Shown here piece after piece: positions 39,735 to 51,597 of a DNA stretch of 64,000 nucleotides. Source of the stretch: Paulownia fortunei (taxonomy: Eukaryota; Streptophyta; Magnoliopsida; Lamiales; Paulowniaceae). The stretch's first letter is position 1, and every line of letters starts with the position of its first letter. Under the pieces are notes generated by a model. That model was not told the DNA's origin and made no database searches. It was given only the letters and a program-made list of their open reading frames with translations. Both the position numbers and the translations under genes were made by a program. The stretch covers positions 14,550,278 to 14,614,277 of the forward strand of contig CM033114.1 of the NCBI GenBank assembly GCA_019321725.1. The letters are read 5' to 3'.

Positions 39735-40138
39735 TTTTAAACTTTTTGCCTCGTAATCTTTCACAACAACCTTAATTGCATCCTCAACAAGCATGCTTCG
39801 GTGTAGTTTCACTGGCGGAAAAGATCTTTTGCAATTTCTATATTCTTTGATTAACCAGATTTCTTCCATTTATTTATTTTTCACTCATTCAGTTGATTAA
39901 TAGAGGATAAGGCGATGGCAGAGCCAAAACCAAAAGTTTTAAAACAAGCATCAACAATTTTACCGCTCTCCTCATCAACCATAATCTTCAATTTTGGCTG
40001 GTGTTCAAACAAGACCACGTTCCAACATTAGGATTGTTCTTCTCGAGTGATCTGCGTTCCTCATGTTGTTGCATCGATGACGACCCCAAGGGACCGCAAC
40101 CGCTGATTGAGAATCATACTTTTTAGGTGCCTCAACAT
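39735..40138 (-). pseudogene. ISU1: Decayed retro-copy of mitochondrial Fe-S scaffold ISU1/ISCU
   Basis: On the minus strand an ATG at 40138 opens a short basic presequence (MLRHLKSMILNQRLRS). It is followed, across frameshifts, by pieces that match ISCU/ISU proteins in order: a degraded NNPRNVGSF region, NNPNVGT, KIMVDEESGKIVDACFKTFG, FGFGSAIA, EIAK, and FPPVKLHRSMLVEDAIKVVV-KDYEAK. ISCU is the mitochondrial scaffold on which iron-sulfur clusters are built. All three conserved ligand cysteines are lost: the PACGDVM block is deleted, FGCGS reads FGFGS (39917-39940), and LHCSM reads LHRSM. Length is about 134 codons against roughly 165 in plants. No intron is visible, so a processed pseudogene is likely. 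Frameshifts and stops are numerous. Confidence 0.85.
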
Positions 40139-40554
40139 TTTGGATTAATTTGAGAATTAAATCTATTGAAATGGCTATTGTTTTTAGGGTTAGTGAAATT
40201 TGGAAAAAAAAGAAAAGAAAAAAGGATTAAATTCTTAAATACACATGGGGTTGGGGGAGAGAAAAAAATACATAGGTGATCATATTGTTCAATAGTTTAT
40301 AATTAATTAATTAGTCAATTATTAGAATTAATTGATCAATAATAAGTTCTTCAAAAATCCCAAGCCCCAAGAAAAAAGAACTCAAATTAATTAATTAATT
40401 ATTAGTTCTTTTTCTTGGCAATTAAGATTGTTAGTATATTATCAGTTTATAATAAATATTGCATTATAAATTATTTTTTTTTACTAATTTTACTTATTAT
40501 GATTTAACAATTTTATTTATTTATTTTTAAATATTTATTTTTTTAAAATAATTA
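40139..40554. other. AT-rich DNA with a hairpin
   Basis: No gene. The part next to the pseudogene (to about 40260) may include its old 5' untranslated region. A hairpin lies at 40367-40418. Confidence 0.4.
40367..40418. repeat. Hairpin, 15-16-base arms with 21-base loop
   Basis: CCAAGAAAAAAGAACT (40367-40382) pairs with AGTTCTTTTTCTTGG (40404-40418) with one bulged base. The loop is ATTA-rich. No function is inferred. Confidence 0.75.
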
Positions 40555-40660
40555 TTTCTTCAAAAATCTCTAAATTTCTATGTTCTTGATAAATGCACTC
40601 CTTTTTCTAACATCTCCCCTTGGTCATAGTTTGGGGAAGTTGGAAATTATCTTCCTCATA
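40555..40660 (+). repeat. Imperfect direct repeat, copy 1
   Basis: TTCTGATAAACACACTCCTT-like sequence and the block ending GTTGGAAATTATCTTC resemble 41530-41657. The second copy is cut by the family D LTR. Confidence 0.55.
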
Positions 40661-41103
40661 TAATCTTGGCCACCTAGTTTTGCACAAGGTAGAACCTCTA
40701 TGAGTAAATATTGTTGGAATAGGACAAAATTATTTTAAAGAGGTTACTTATTTACTGATAAAAGAATAAGTTATTAATTTATCTGTAAATAAATAATTTA
40801 TTAATTTATGAAAAGTTTTATGTTTTAATTACTTTTATACGTATATATTTTCTTTACTAAAATTCATGCATGGGATATAAATAAGAAAGATAATAATATT
40901 AGGTCAAAAATTAATATGTGGACACATAGAATTGTAAAAGTTATTAATACATTATTCAACAAAATTATTTATTGTTATGTATATCCGTAGAAGCCCAAAA
41001 TTGATGTATATTAGATATATGTATTTTTCAAATTTAATACCATGAAAAATGAAGTATTATAAGATTTTTCAAGTACATAGTAGAATATAAATTCTATAAA
41101 TAG

Positions 41104-41130
41104 ATTATTATTATTATTATTATTATTATT
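41104..41130 (+). repeat. (ATT)9 microsatellite
   Basis: Nine uninterrupted ATT units. Confidence 0.95.
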
Positions 41131-41529
41131 TTAGACTCCAAATGATTAAAATTTTCATCTTTTCTCATTTGAAATGAGTAAAAAATAAATTAATTGATGA
41201 GATAAGGAGAGCATTTTGCGAGTATAAAAATGAACATCCTGTTCAAGTCAAAAAGATTTGCAATAATGGCTCCAACAAAAGTTTCAACTCTCCGTTAGCT
41301 ATTCAAGATATACTGCATGATTTTCAAAAAAATATGAATTCTTTTTTTTCTTGGCCACTAGAATTTAATTGGTATTTTTATTAGTTAAACAATTACATTA
41401 TAATTTAATTTTATACTAATATTTATTTCTTATAATTTAATATTTTTTAATTGTGACAACATTTTAGTCATTTGTCCTATAAACTCAAATACATATTTTC
41501 TTCTACCAAACATTAACTTTTAATTTTTA

Positions 41530-41657
41530 ATTTCATTCATTTCTTTTATTTACTAATGTTTTCTCCAAAACATTTCTAAATTTTTATACTTCTGATAAAC
41601 ACACTCCTTCGCAAACATCCCCTTGGTTATAAATGAAAAAAGTTGAAAATTATCTTC
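41530..41657 (+). repeat. Imperfect direct repeat, copy 2
   Basis: Matches 40555-40660 and ends GTTGAAAATTATCTTC, exactly where the family D LTR begins (TGCTACAAC at 41658). This shows where that LTR inserted. Confidence 0.55.
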
Positions 41658-42210
41658 TGCTACAACTTTAAGGTGCAAACCAAGTGCAGATTGTGTCAAG
41701 TAATAAATTTCTCGTGAGTCTGAGGTCGATTCACATAAAAGTTGTTTGAAAATTTTAGGATTATATTTCTATAAAAGATAGGCTTTAAGTGGTTTAGAAT
41801 ATAAAAAAAATAATGTATGCTTTAACTAAAAAAAAGTAATAAAAGTATTGAAAATTAGGGATCCGTTCTTGAGTTTTGGATAGATGAATGATTATTTATT
41901 CTTTTTACCTCTTTTAATTATCACTATTGGAATCTATAAATAATAAAATGTTCCAATGAGAAGATGTTATCAACTAGCTCATGCATTAAGGTAATCATAA
42001 TATTGTCTTACTATTTATAAATTATTTCTTAACACCAACACTTGTTTATGGGATCAAGTATTTATCCACACCTTTATCTACAACAAATCAAGATTTCATG
42101 TTAGCGGTTAGTATAGTAAAACCAAATGTTTAGCTAAATGAACCCAAATATTTGTTGTGCCATTAGTAATACATAAATAAAAAATCACCACAAAATAATA
42201 AGTTTAGATA
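41658..42210 (+). mobile_element. Family D LTR, 3'-truncated
   Basis: Starts TGCTACAACTTTAAGG and matches the first 560 or so bases of the complete family D LTR at 55099-56678, including the TGAGTCTGAGGTCGATTCAC block. It is cut at about 42210, where family C pol begins. Confidence 0.8.
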
Positions 42211-42768
42211 AAAATGGGGTGATGAGAAAGAAAAGGCATTCCAATTGATCAAGGAGAAATTAACCCATGCTCCTTCACTTGCTTTGCCTAATTTACTAAA
42301 GCGTTTGAAATTAAATGTGATGCTTCAAGTATAGGTATAGGTATAGGCATAGTTCTTATGCAAGGAAGAAAACTAATTGCATATTTCAGTGAGAAATTAA
42401 GTGAGGCAGCATTAAATTACCCTACTTATGATAACGAACTATATGCATTAGAATGAGCATTGGAGACATGGCAACACTACCTTTGGCCTAAAGAGTTTGT
42501 GATTCACACTGATCATGAGCTTGAAGCATTTGACGCGTTGAACAGGAGATATGCACGTTGGGTGGAGTTTATTGAGATATTTCAATATGTCATCCAATAC
42601 AAGCAAGGTAAAGAAAACATCATTGCAGATGCACTATCTCGAAGTTACATTTTAATTTCTACTCTTGATGCAAAATTACCTGGCTTTGAGTATATTAAAG
42701 AGTTGCATCCTTTAGACCATGATTTTTGTGAGGAGTTTCGTGCTTGTGAGAAAAAACTCAGTAGGTAA
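42211..42768 (+). pseudogene. RNase H region of family C Ty3/gypsy pol (partial)
   Basis: Begins in the RT-to-RNase H connection (KAFQLIKEKL) and continues with an [16 protein letters not shown] block, a [12 protein letters not shown] block followed by a stop (TGA near 42454), then an open stretch from 42460 with [18 protein letters not shown] and [14 protein letters not shown]. This is the RNase H and linker of a chromovirus of a different family from A. RT itself is missing because the element is cut at its left side against the family D LTR. Confidence 0.87.
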
Positions 42769-44102
42769 GTTTCTTTTGGCATGAGGGTTTCTTATTTTGG
42801 GAGAATAAGTTATGTGTGCTAAATTGCTTTTTGTGTGATTTGTTAGTTAAGGAATCCCACAGTGGAGGGTTAATGGGACACTTTGGAGTTGCTAAGACTT
42901 TAACTGTTTTTCAAGAACACATCTATTAGCCACAAATGAAGAGAGATTTTGAGAGAATTTGTGGTAGATGCGTCACTTGTAGACAAGCAAAGTCTTGGGT
43001 GCAACTTCATGGTTTGTACACACCCATTTCCATCCTTAATGAACCTTAGATTGATATTTTGATGGACTTTGTGTTAGGCTTGCCTAGGTCTAAATATGGT
43101 AGGGATTCAATTTTATGGTTGTGGATAGATTTCTAAGATGACACATTTTATTCCATATCACAAAATTGATGATGCTTCACATGTTGCTGATTTGTTCTTT
43201 AGAGAGATTGTACAATTACATGGCATGTCTAGAACAGTTATTTCGGATAGAGATGCTAAGTTCTTGAGTTACTTTTGGAAGACTTTGTGGTGTAAGTTAG
43301 GAACTAAGTTATTGTTTCTACTACTTGTCACCTACAAACTGATGGTCAAATCGAAGTAGTGAATAGGACTTTGTCTACTTTGTTGAGGGTTATTATTAAA
43401 AAAAAACATCAAGACATGGGAAAAATGTTTGCCACATATTGAGTTTTCTTATAATCATGCTATTCATTCTACTACTAAGTTTTCACCATTTGAAATTGTG
43501 TATGGTTTTAATCCTTTAGCTCTATTGAATTTAATGCCACTACTTTTATCTGAGCGTGTTAACTTAGATAGAAAGACAAAGGTTGAATTTGTTAAGTAGA
43601 TACATGAGAAAGCAAGACTTAATATTGAAAGAAAAATGGAGCAATACTCAAAATAAGCTAATAAAGGACGCCGATAGATGATTTTTGAACCTGGATATTA
43701 GGTTTGGTTGCACATGAGAAAAAAAAGATATCCAACACAAAGGAGTTCTAAGTTGCTACCAAGAGGAGATGGTCCTTTTCAAATCCTTAAGCACATCAAT
43801 GACACTGCGTACAAGTTAGATTTTCCAGGTGATCATAGTGTTAGTGCTACTTTCATTGTTACTGATTTAAGTCCTTTTGATGTAGGTGATGATTTGAGGA
43901 CAAATCCTCTTTAAGAGGAGGGGAATGATGAGAGCATGACCAATAAATGGAATACAGATCCTATTCAAGTTCCAATTAGACCGATTATAAGAGCTCGAGC
44001 TAAAAGATTCAAAGAAACTCTTAATAGGCTAATTCAAAGCATTTGGACTGAGGTGAATTTGTGTAGGCCCAAAGGAGATGTCCCACATATCCCACCAAGT
44101 TA
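42769..44102 (+). pseudogene. Integrase and C-terminal region, family C (decayed)
   Basis: The zinc-binding part includes HFGVAKT, IYWPQMKRD-like (with a stop) and a CVTCRQAK block. The core shows [23 protein letters not shown] and [13 protein letters not shown]. After a frameshift near 43300 come the HLQTDGQ-equivalent block and [13 protein letters not shown]. 43708-43914 is open and carries the KLLPRGDGPFQILKHINDTA block of the integrase C-terminus, ending with a TAA at 43912. Beyond it the old frame continues (PIRPIIRARAKRF) to about 44102, typical of this chromovirus tail. The element is dead, with many stops. Confidence 0.85.
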
Positions 44103-44545
44103 GATGTCAATTATTCAAGTACTGGAATAATTTTTAGAAGGGTTTCTCACAGAGGGTAGCCATTTATGCGAGATTTAAGGTCTATTAGTTGAGTTGTATG
44201 TCTTGCATGACACTTAGATATTTTTCTTATTGGATAAATTTGAATTTAGGATATTTATTAGTTACCTTTTCTAGATAGGGTTGATTTCAAGAGAGGTTAG
44301 TTAGGATAGTTTGAAAGTTTCCTTTTCCTAGAAGGGAATGAATTCAATGCTTTCTTGGGACCAAATTTTCGTTCTTCCCCTTTTTGTATTTATAGGCCAT
44401 TCACTTATTGAAATAAACAACTCAGATTTCAGTTATAACTTTGTAAGAGAAAATCTCTTTGGTTCTTTTAGAACTTCTAAACTTATCGGAGATTTTTGTA
44501 GCGTTCATCTTCAACTTATCAATCAATTCCCTCATAATTGATTGT
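44103..44545 (+). mobile_element. Family C 3' LTR, truncated
   Basis: Non-coding sequence after the pol end that matches the other two family C LTRs (45887-46300 minus; 63605-63993 plus) through a CTCTTTGGTTCTT block and a CATCTTCAACTTATCA block. The exact start is unclear. It is cut at about 44545, where minus-strand gag sequence begins, so its last 200-odd bases are missing. Confidence 0.65.
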
Positions 44546-45356
44546 AGCCTCTTCATTATACCAAGGTTCTTGCTTTAATATAAGTAACAAATTGCTGTTT
44601 CATACAAATTCATTCAAGATGATCTTGGTGGCCTTTCTCGAGTCATGAATTTTCTCATAATTCTTGGCGTGATTTGTATCAGTAGTAGTCTTCAACACTT
44701 TTAGACCCTTAAGTCAAGCGTTGCAACTTCTGAAATAAGTCCTTGTGGTAGTAACTTGGAATGAATCGCCTCCTCATAATAACTTTCATCTCTTCCCATG
44801 TCTCAATGGGCCTTTTACCATTCCGTCTCCTACTCAAAACAAGTTGATCCTACCAAACAATAGCACAGTCACTGAAAGCAAACTTTACTTTTTTCAATTT
44901 GAAATAGTTGTCACAATCAAACACCAATTCCAACTTTTTCTCCCACTCCAAGTAAACTTCAGGATTGTTTTTGCCATGGAAAGGTGGAATCTTCATCTTA
45001 ATACTTCCCAAATTGTTATCAACCCTATCCCCATATCTAATTCCTCTGTCTCCATTTCTATGCCCAAATCTACCCAAATTAACATTAGGGGCCCATTCAT
45101 CATCATCATCTAGGTTATCCCTATAGTCTTTTTTATATTCATACCTAGGTGGATTCATCTCTCTTCTCCGCCCATTAGGAACTTTAGGTGTTTTTCAACT
45201 TTATGAACTAGATTCAACTTTATCTATTCTGTCATTCATCTCATTAAACCTCAACTCCATTAGATCAAATTTATGTTCCAGGGCCTTAAAGAAAAGTTTG
45301 AGATCTATCTTTTCTTGAACATCACCTGATGAACTTCTAGATTTTTCTTGAGACAT
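44546..45356 (-). pseudogene. Gag of a second family C element, minus strand (partial)
   Basis: An ATG at 45356 starts MSQEKSRSSSGD..., with a coiled, charged region (EHKFDLMELRFNEMNDRI) typical of the chromovirus gag start. A TAA follows at 45201-45203. The frame resumes at 45158-44850 with the gag core (IKMKIPPFHGKNNPEVYLEW), the usual start of the retrotransposon gag domain, and the next conserved part (IETWEEMKVIMRRRF) just beyond. It fades at about 44546, at the junction with the plus-strand LTR. The rest of gag and all of pol are gone. Confidence 0.82.
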
Positions 45357-45871
45357 TTTTAATACCCTATAAAACAAAGTTAAAAAAACCTCACAAATAC
45401 TCCCTTATGTGTTTCTCTCAAGATTGATAGCGCTCACACTCTTGTTTACTCAAATGTAGCTTTTACCCTCTTATGTGTCACACTCTCTTGCCTTTTTCCA
45501 CTTTTTTAGTCCTCTCTTTTAGTTATTAAACTTTCAAACTCAATCAGGACTTACTTGCAACAATCCAAACTCAACAAATCAGTTCACTAAGAATGAGACT
45601 GGCTAAATGCAAAGGATATAGGAAAAGGTAGAATTTAAGAAGTAAAGAGAATAAGGAAAATTTCCAAGTGAGACTTTAACTCAAAGAAAAACAAGTGTAG
45701 CAGTAATTCTAATGAAATCACAGCCAAAAGATCATATTTTGTCTGCTAAATAGAGAAAGAATTCCTAAACAAGTTCTGGAACAATTCAAGTTTTCTTTTT
45801 TCCTTTTTTTTCTATTTTTATAACATCCTTCTTAATTCGAAGCAGGATAAATAAATCTGATTTTAAGACCT
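45357..45871 (-). other. 5' leader between PBS and gag, family C
   Basis: About 500 bases between the primer-binding site and the gag ATG, with no coding content. This is a normal length for a plant gypsy leader. Confidence 0.65.
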
Positions 45872-45883
45872 GCTCTGATACTA
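45872..45883 (-). promoter_or_regulatory. Primer-binding site (initiator tRNA-Met), family C
   Basis: Minus strand TAGTATCAGAGC, one base off the standard plant PBS TGGTATCAGAGC, three bases after the LTR end (...GTATCA at 45887). Confidence 0.8.
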
Positions 45884-45886
45884 AAA

Positions 45887-46300
45887 TGATACAAACCTCA
45901 CAAAGAAAAATGAGACTCAAACATCCATAAGGATATTTTCCTAGGATTGTCTTAATTTCGATTCACAATTGAAAGAACAATGACCTTGACCTATTATCTA
46001 TTAAGAGATAAGAATCAAAGGAAATATGGTTGACGCCACACTCAAGATAGATGAAAAAGGTTGTGAGTGATAAGTTAAAGATGAATGCCACAAGAAGAAT
46101 CTTGATAAGTTCATAAAATAGTTCTTTTAAGAACCAAAGAGAAAGCTCTCAAATATTATTTCAATCGTGATTCCATTTCTCTTAGGATCAAATTGGCTTA
46201 CAAAGCCGAATTACTAAGTAACTTAAAAGGAAAATAAATCAAATCCTAGAAAACTAAGCCTTATAATCGAAAAAGTAAATTTCCTATAATAAAAAAAAGA
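45887..46300 (-). mobile_element. Family C 5' LTR, minus strand, truncated
   Basis: Ends GAGGTTTGTATCA immediately before the PBS, and matches the plus-strand copies at 44103-44545 and 63605-63993. Its 5' part is cut where the 1.05-kb tandem array begins, about 46300. Confidence 0.78.
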
Positions 46301-49300
46301 AAAGTCAGTCCATTACAATCAAGAAGGAATGAGATAATGGAGTTAGAGAACACCCACGTGAATTTTATTTTCCGCTCTTTATGAAGTAAAAATAGAATAT
46401 CAACAGCTACATAACTTTGTGCAACTTTCAATGCTACAAATACCATCCTAAGTGTAACATAAGCTATAATAATAACATCAAGTTTGAGAAGAAATTATAA
46501 TGGACTCATTGGGAAAATAGATACGATACTGGTGAAAATTAAAATTGACACATTGGAGAAAACATAAACGACACCAAACTCTTGAAATCCTATTTTAGGT
46601 AGAATATCAAACAAGCTTCCGCATTTCACATGCAATGGAATTGTAGAAGTTACGCACACTTTTGTGAAATGGGTTTTAAAATTTAAAGGCATATAAAGTT
46701 GTTGTTAGAAAGTGCCTACATGAAATGATAATGCCACGTCTTTTAGTACTTAAGACACCTACACCATAAGATTTAGACAAGGATTGAGATAATAAATGCA
46801 GGGCATACACAAGTGATTCTTTACTAGAAGTTTACCTCTCAACAAACAATATGCTCAAAATGGCCTAATGTATAAGATTTTGCGCACATGTGCAAATGTA
46901 GATTAACACGCACACTATAATAATGTTGTGGCTAAAGTTTCAGTGGAAATGGATATCAACTCCATGCCACCATCCAAATGTGATGTTGCTTTGGGTAAAT
47001 TTTCAAACTTTTGCAACTTTAACTTAGGATGGAGTTAGGTAGCGACCATGCATTGACATATAGTGCTATAGAAATCACTCGATGAGTTGAATGATCAATG
47101 AAAAAAGATCTTGCGACCACACTTCTAACAATGTTATGTTTTGAAGAACTTCAAACAGCTTCAACATTTTAAGAAAACTATTGTGAAAAAGATACTACAA
47201 ATGAAATTATGTACATAGACTCAGATGGCGATGCGACTTGTAATATGTGTAACAACATTTTGGTAATGTTGTGCCTCTTGTTTTAGTTGAAATAAATTTC
47301 GACTACACTCCACCAATTGATAATAATGTTGTCTTTTGTAAAATTTCAAAATTCCATAACTTTTACCTTAGGATGAGAGGAGTTAGAGAACACCCATGTG
47401 AATTTTATTTGTCACTCTTTATGAAGTAGAAATAGAATATCAATAGCTACATAACTTTGTGCAAAAACTTGAAATGCTACATATATAACCCCAAGTGTAA
47501 TATACACTATACTAATATCATGCCTCAAGTTTGAAAGGAAATTATAATGGACTCGTTGGAGAAAACAGATACAACACCAGCAAAAATTAAAATCGACACA
47601 TTGGCAAAAACATAAACAACATCAAACTCTTGAAATCCTATTTTGGGTAGAACATCAAATAAGCTTCCTCATTTCACATGCAATGGGATTGTAGAAGTTG
47701 TGCACACTTTTGTGAAATGCGTCTTCAAATTTTAAAGCATAGAGAGTTGTTGTTAGAAAATCTCCTACATGAAATGATAATGCCATGTCATTTAGTACTT
47801 AAGACACCTACACCATAAGATTTTGAGAAGGATTGAGATAATATATGCGAGGCATACACAAATGTTTCTTTATTGGAACTCTACCTCTTAACAAAAAATA
47901 TGCTCAAAATGGCCTAATGTATAAAATTTCGTGCACATGCGCAAATGGTAATAAACGCACATACTATAATAATGTTGTGGCTAAAGTTTGAGTGGAAATG
48001 GATATCATCTCCATGCCACCATCCAAATGTGATATTGTTTTGTGCAAATTTTTGAACTTTCGTAACTTTAACTTTGGATAGAGTTAGGGAGCGCCCATGC
48101 GAACTTTGTGCTACAATATTATGCCTGGCATAAATGGAAGACTAACGACTAACTAAATTCATGCATTGATATACAGTATTATAGAAATCACCCAATGAGT
48201 TGAAATGACGTAACTGGGTTTACCTCAAGTTTAAGTGGAAATTTAAATCCAATCAATGAAAAAAGATCTACGAGACCACATTTCTAAAATGTTGTGTCTT
48301 GAAGAACTTCAAACGACTTTAGCATTTAAAGAAAAACTATTATGAAAATGAGACTACAAACAAAATTGCGCAAATAGACTCAAATGGTGATGTGACTCGA
48401 CTATGTGTAACATACACTTGGTGATGCGGTGCCTTTTATTTAGTAGAAATAAATTTTGAATACTCCACAAACTGATTACATTATTATTTTTAAAGAGTTT
48501 CAAAATTCTATAACTTAGATGCGAATTTTATTTTACACTTTTTTTGCCAAGTAAAAATAGAAAATCAACAACTACATAACAATAGACTAATTGAAGAAAG
48601 CAAATAAGACAACGATGGAAATTAAAATAGAAACATTGGAGAAAACATAAACGACACCAAATTCTTGAAATCCTATTTTGGGTAGAACATCAAACAAGCT
48701 TCCACATTACACATGCAATGGCATTGTAGAAGTTGCACACACTTTTGTGAAAAGGGTCATAAACTTTTAAGGTATATCGTGTTGTTAGAAATCTTCTACA
48801 TGAAATGATAACACTACATCTTTTAGTACTTAAGACACCCTAAGATTTTGACAAGGATTGAGATAATAAATACGGGGCATACACAGGCAATTCTTTACTG
48901 GAACTCTACATCTCAACAGAAAATATGCACAAAATGGCCTAATGTATAAAATTTCATTCACATGCTCAAATGTCAATTAACACACACACTATAATAATGT
49001 TGTGGCTAAATTTTCAGTGGAAATGGAATCATCTCCATGACACTATACAAATGTGATATGATGTTACTTTGTGCAAATTCCCAAACTTTAGTAACTTTTA
49101 ACTTAGGATAGAGTTAGGGAGTGCCCATGCGAACTTTGTATGGCATTATTTATGCCTGGCGAAAATAGAAGACTAATGACTAAATAAATTCATGCATTGA
49201 CATACAGTGCTATAGAAATCACATAATGAGTAGAAACGCAGTAACTAGGCTTACCTCATGTTTAAGTGGAAATTTAAATACAATCGATGGAAAAAGATCT

Positions 49301-50137
49301 ACGAGACCACACTTCTAAAATGTTGTGTTTTGAAGAACTTTAAATGGCTTCAGCATTTTAAGAAAAACTACTATGAAAATGAGACTACAAAAGAAATTGT
49401 GTAAATAGACTTAGATGGCGATGCGACTTGCACTATGTGTAACATACACTTTAACGATGTTGTGCCTATTCTTTTAGTGGAAATATATTATAACTACACC
49501 GCATAGACCGATTATAATGTTATCTTTGGTAGAATATCAAAATTCCATAATTTTTAACTCATGATAAGATAATGGAGTTAGAGAACACCGATACTAATTT
49601 TGTTTTCCACTATTTTGCCAAGTAAAATAGAAGATCAACTACTACATAACTTTGTGTAAAAACTTTCAATGCTACAAATACCATCCCAAGTATAATAACA
49701 ACATGCCTTATGTTTGAGCGGAAATTACAATGGACTCATTGAAGAAAATAGATAATACACTAGCAGAATTTAAAATTAATGCATTAGAGAAAATATAAAC
49801 AACATCAAACACTTGAAATCCTATTTTGATAGAACATCAAACAAGCTCCCACATTTCACATGCAATGGGATTGTAGAATTTGCGCAAACTTTTGTGAAGA
49901 GGGTCTTAAAATTTTAATGAATATCAAGCTGTTAGAAATCTGTGATATGAAATGACAATGCTACGTCTTTTAGTACTTAAGACACCATAAGATTTTGACT
50001 AGGATTGATATAATAAATGCAGGTTATACACAAGTAATTCTTTACTAGAACTTTATCTCTTAACAAAAAATATGCTCAAAATAGCCTAATGTATACAATT
50101 TCGAGTAAATGCGCAAATGTCGATTAACACTTCCGAA
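46301..50137. repeat. Degenerate tandem array, unit 1.04-1.13 kb, about 3.5 copies
   Basis: Copies start near 46329, 47373, 48507 and 49568, at the block GGAGTTAGAGAACACC...AATTTT. Other anchors agree, for example CTTGAAATCCTATTTT at 46581, 47629, 48664 and 49812. Each full unit also holds a second, related block (GAGTTAGGGAGYGCCCATGC near 47030, 48070 and 49110), so the unit is itself a diverged dimer. There is no long open frame. The last copy stops after about 570 bases at 50137. It is unrelated to the AT-rich array and the family is not recognised. Confidence 0.88.
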
Positions 50138-50344
50138 AGTATAGGCTATTATTTTAATTTTTGATTCTATCGTATTATAATTTTGGGATGCCGTATTCTA
50201 TATAACTCTAGAAATTTTATAGTAAATAAGTCTGAGAATAACGTGACTGTGATGAGTGTTGTGTTTTTATATAAATGATGATTTTTCTATATACAAGGTT
50301 ATATATGAGAAACATTTTACTGTTTTCTCAAAGTGCTACATTTG

Positions 50345-51597
50345 AAAAAGTCTAAGTAAAAAAGTCAATATCTTTGGAAGATAGGATGTGTTAAAGGTCT
50401 AACATAATCAAATCATGTACCATTTAATACCATTTTTATAAATCATATAGTCTATTCTAGTTAAAATTATATACACTTTTCAATCTTTTATAAACACTTC
50501 CATATCAATTACATAACCTTAAAATAATGCATACTCCATATTTTACTACTAATTCAAGGCATTAAACATTAGGGTATCCACTAAATAACTAATAATTCAA
50601 ATATAATTATTAGGACAGCCCTTAAAACATGCACATAATCCAAATTAACGTGACATAAATTTGATTCTAACTTAAATTGATTGCACCATTCAATTAAGAA
50701 AACTAATTGATATTATTTTCAATCATTCAAAGGAACTTCCAAATACAATATAAGCATTACAAGATTAATAGAAATAAGTAAATTAAGAATATTTCACAAG
50801 ACTATTAATTTTACTAGAACCTAGGTTAACTAGCTTGGTTTTGGCTTCAAGTCTATCCCACTTGAGTTTTCATTCATACAAAAAATAAAATAAAACATGT
50901 AACTATCCAAGATACTATAAATTCATCATAAGAAACATTGAAAAAAAATATACCTTGATTAAGTTGGAATTAAGCTTCAAAACCAATGGTTTTCAAGTTT
51001 AAAAGGGCAGAAACTTGTTCTAGTTTGTGTTCTATGGATTCCTATGGATTGAATTCAATTTTTGTGAGTATGAGAGTGTAGAAATTTGGGAGAAAACTTG
51101 GAGAATAAGGGCTGGTCATTTTTGAGGGGCTTCCACAAGAAAACTTGGTTAAAAATAACTTGTTTGACATTTCAAAGAAAGATAAGTGGAGGGTGATGAT
51201 TGGTTGACTCATGCTTGGTGTATTCTCATTCAAAGAGCCATGTTTATGGGCTAGGGAGATGACAAAAATTGATGCTTTGGTGTTATAATCAAGTGTAATG
51301 CGGTTTAGAATGGTTTCATCCAACCTAGCCGACCAACTAATCAAATTGCACAATTTTGCATACTTTTAGTTCTTAGCCAAATGTAACATATTTCAAATAA
51401 ATATTTAGGCAATTAATCACTTTAGAATGTAACAAGTATGGAGCAATACAAATAATTTATTTCATGGCCATTCAACACTTCAATCTTCCTTAATCGAGAT
51501 ATTGAGTTTTTCACTGTAAAAAGATACTTAAGGAATATGTTAAATCAAGAAATAAAAGTTTGATCTCATATTTTATGTACTAATTCATGTTAAAGCA
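50345..51597 (-). mobile_element. Family A LTR fragment, minus strand
   Basis: Aligns with 3718-4796 of the minus family A LTR from the GGAAGATAGGATGTGTTAAA block onward. It keeps about 155 bases (51056-51210) that the first copy lacks. Both LTR ends are missing, and it is cut at 51597 against family B pol sequence. Confidence 0.85.

Noticed and set aside
44745..45113. 122-codon open frame on the plus strand
   Set aside because: It is the antisense of the family C gag core, which has recognisable gag blocks on the minus strand.
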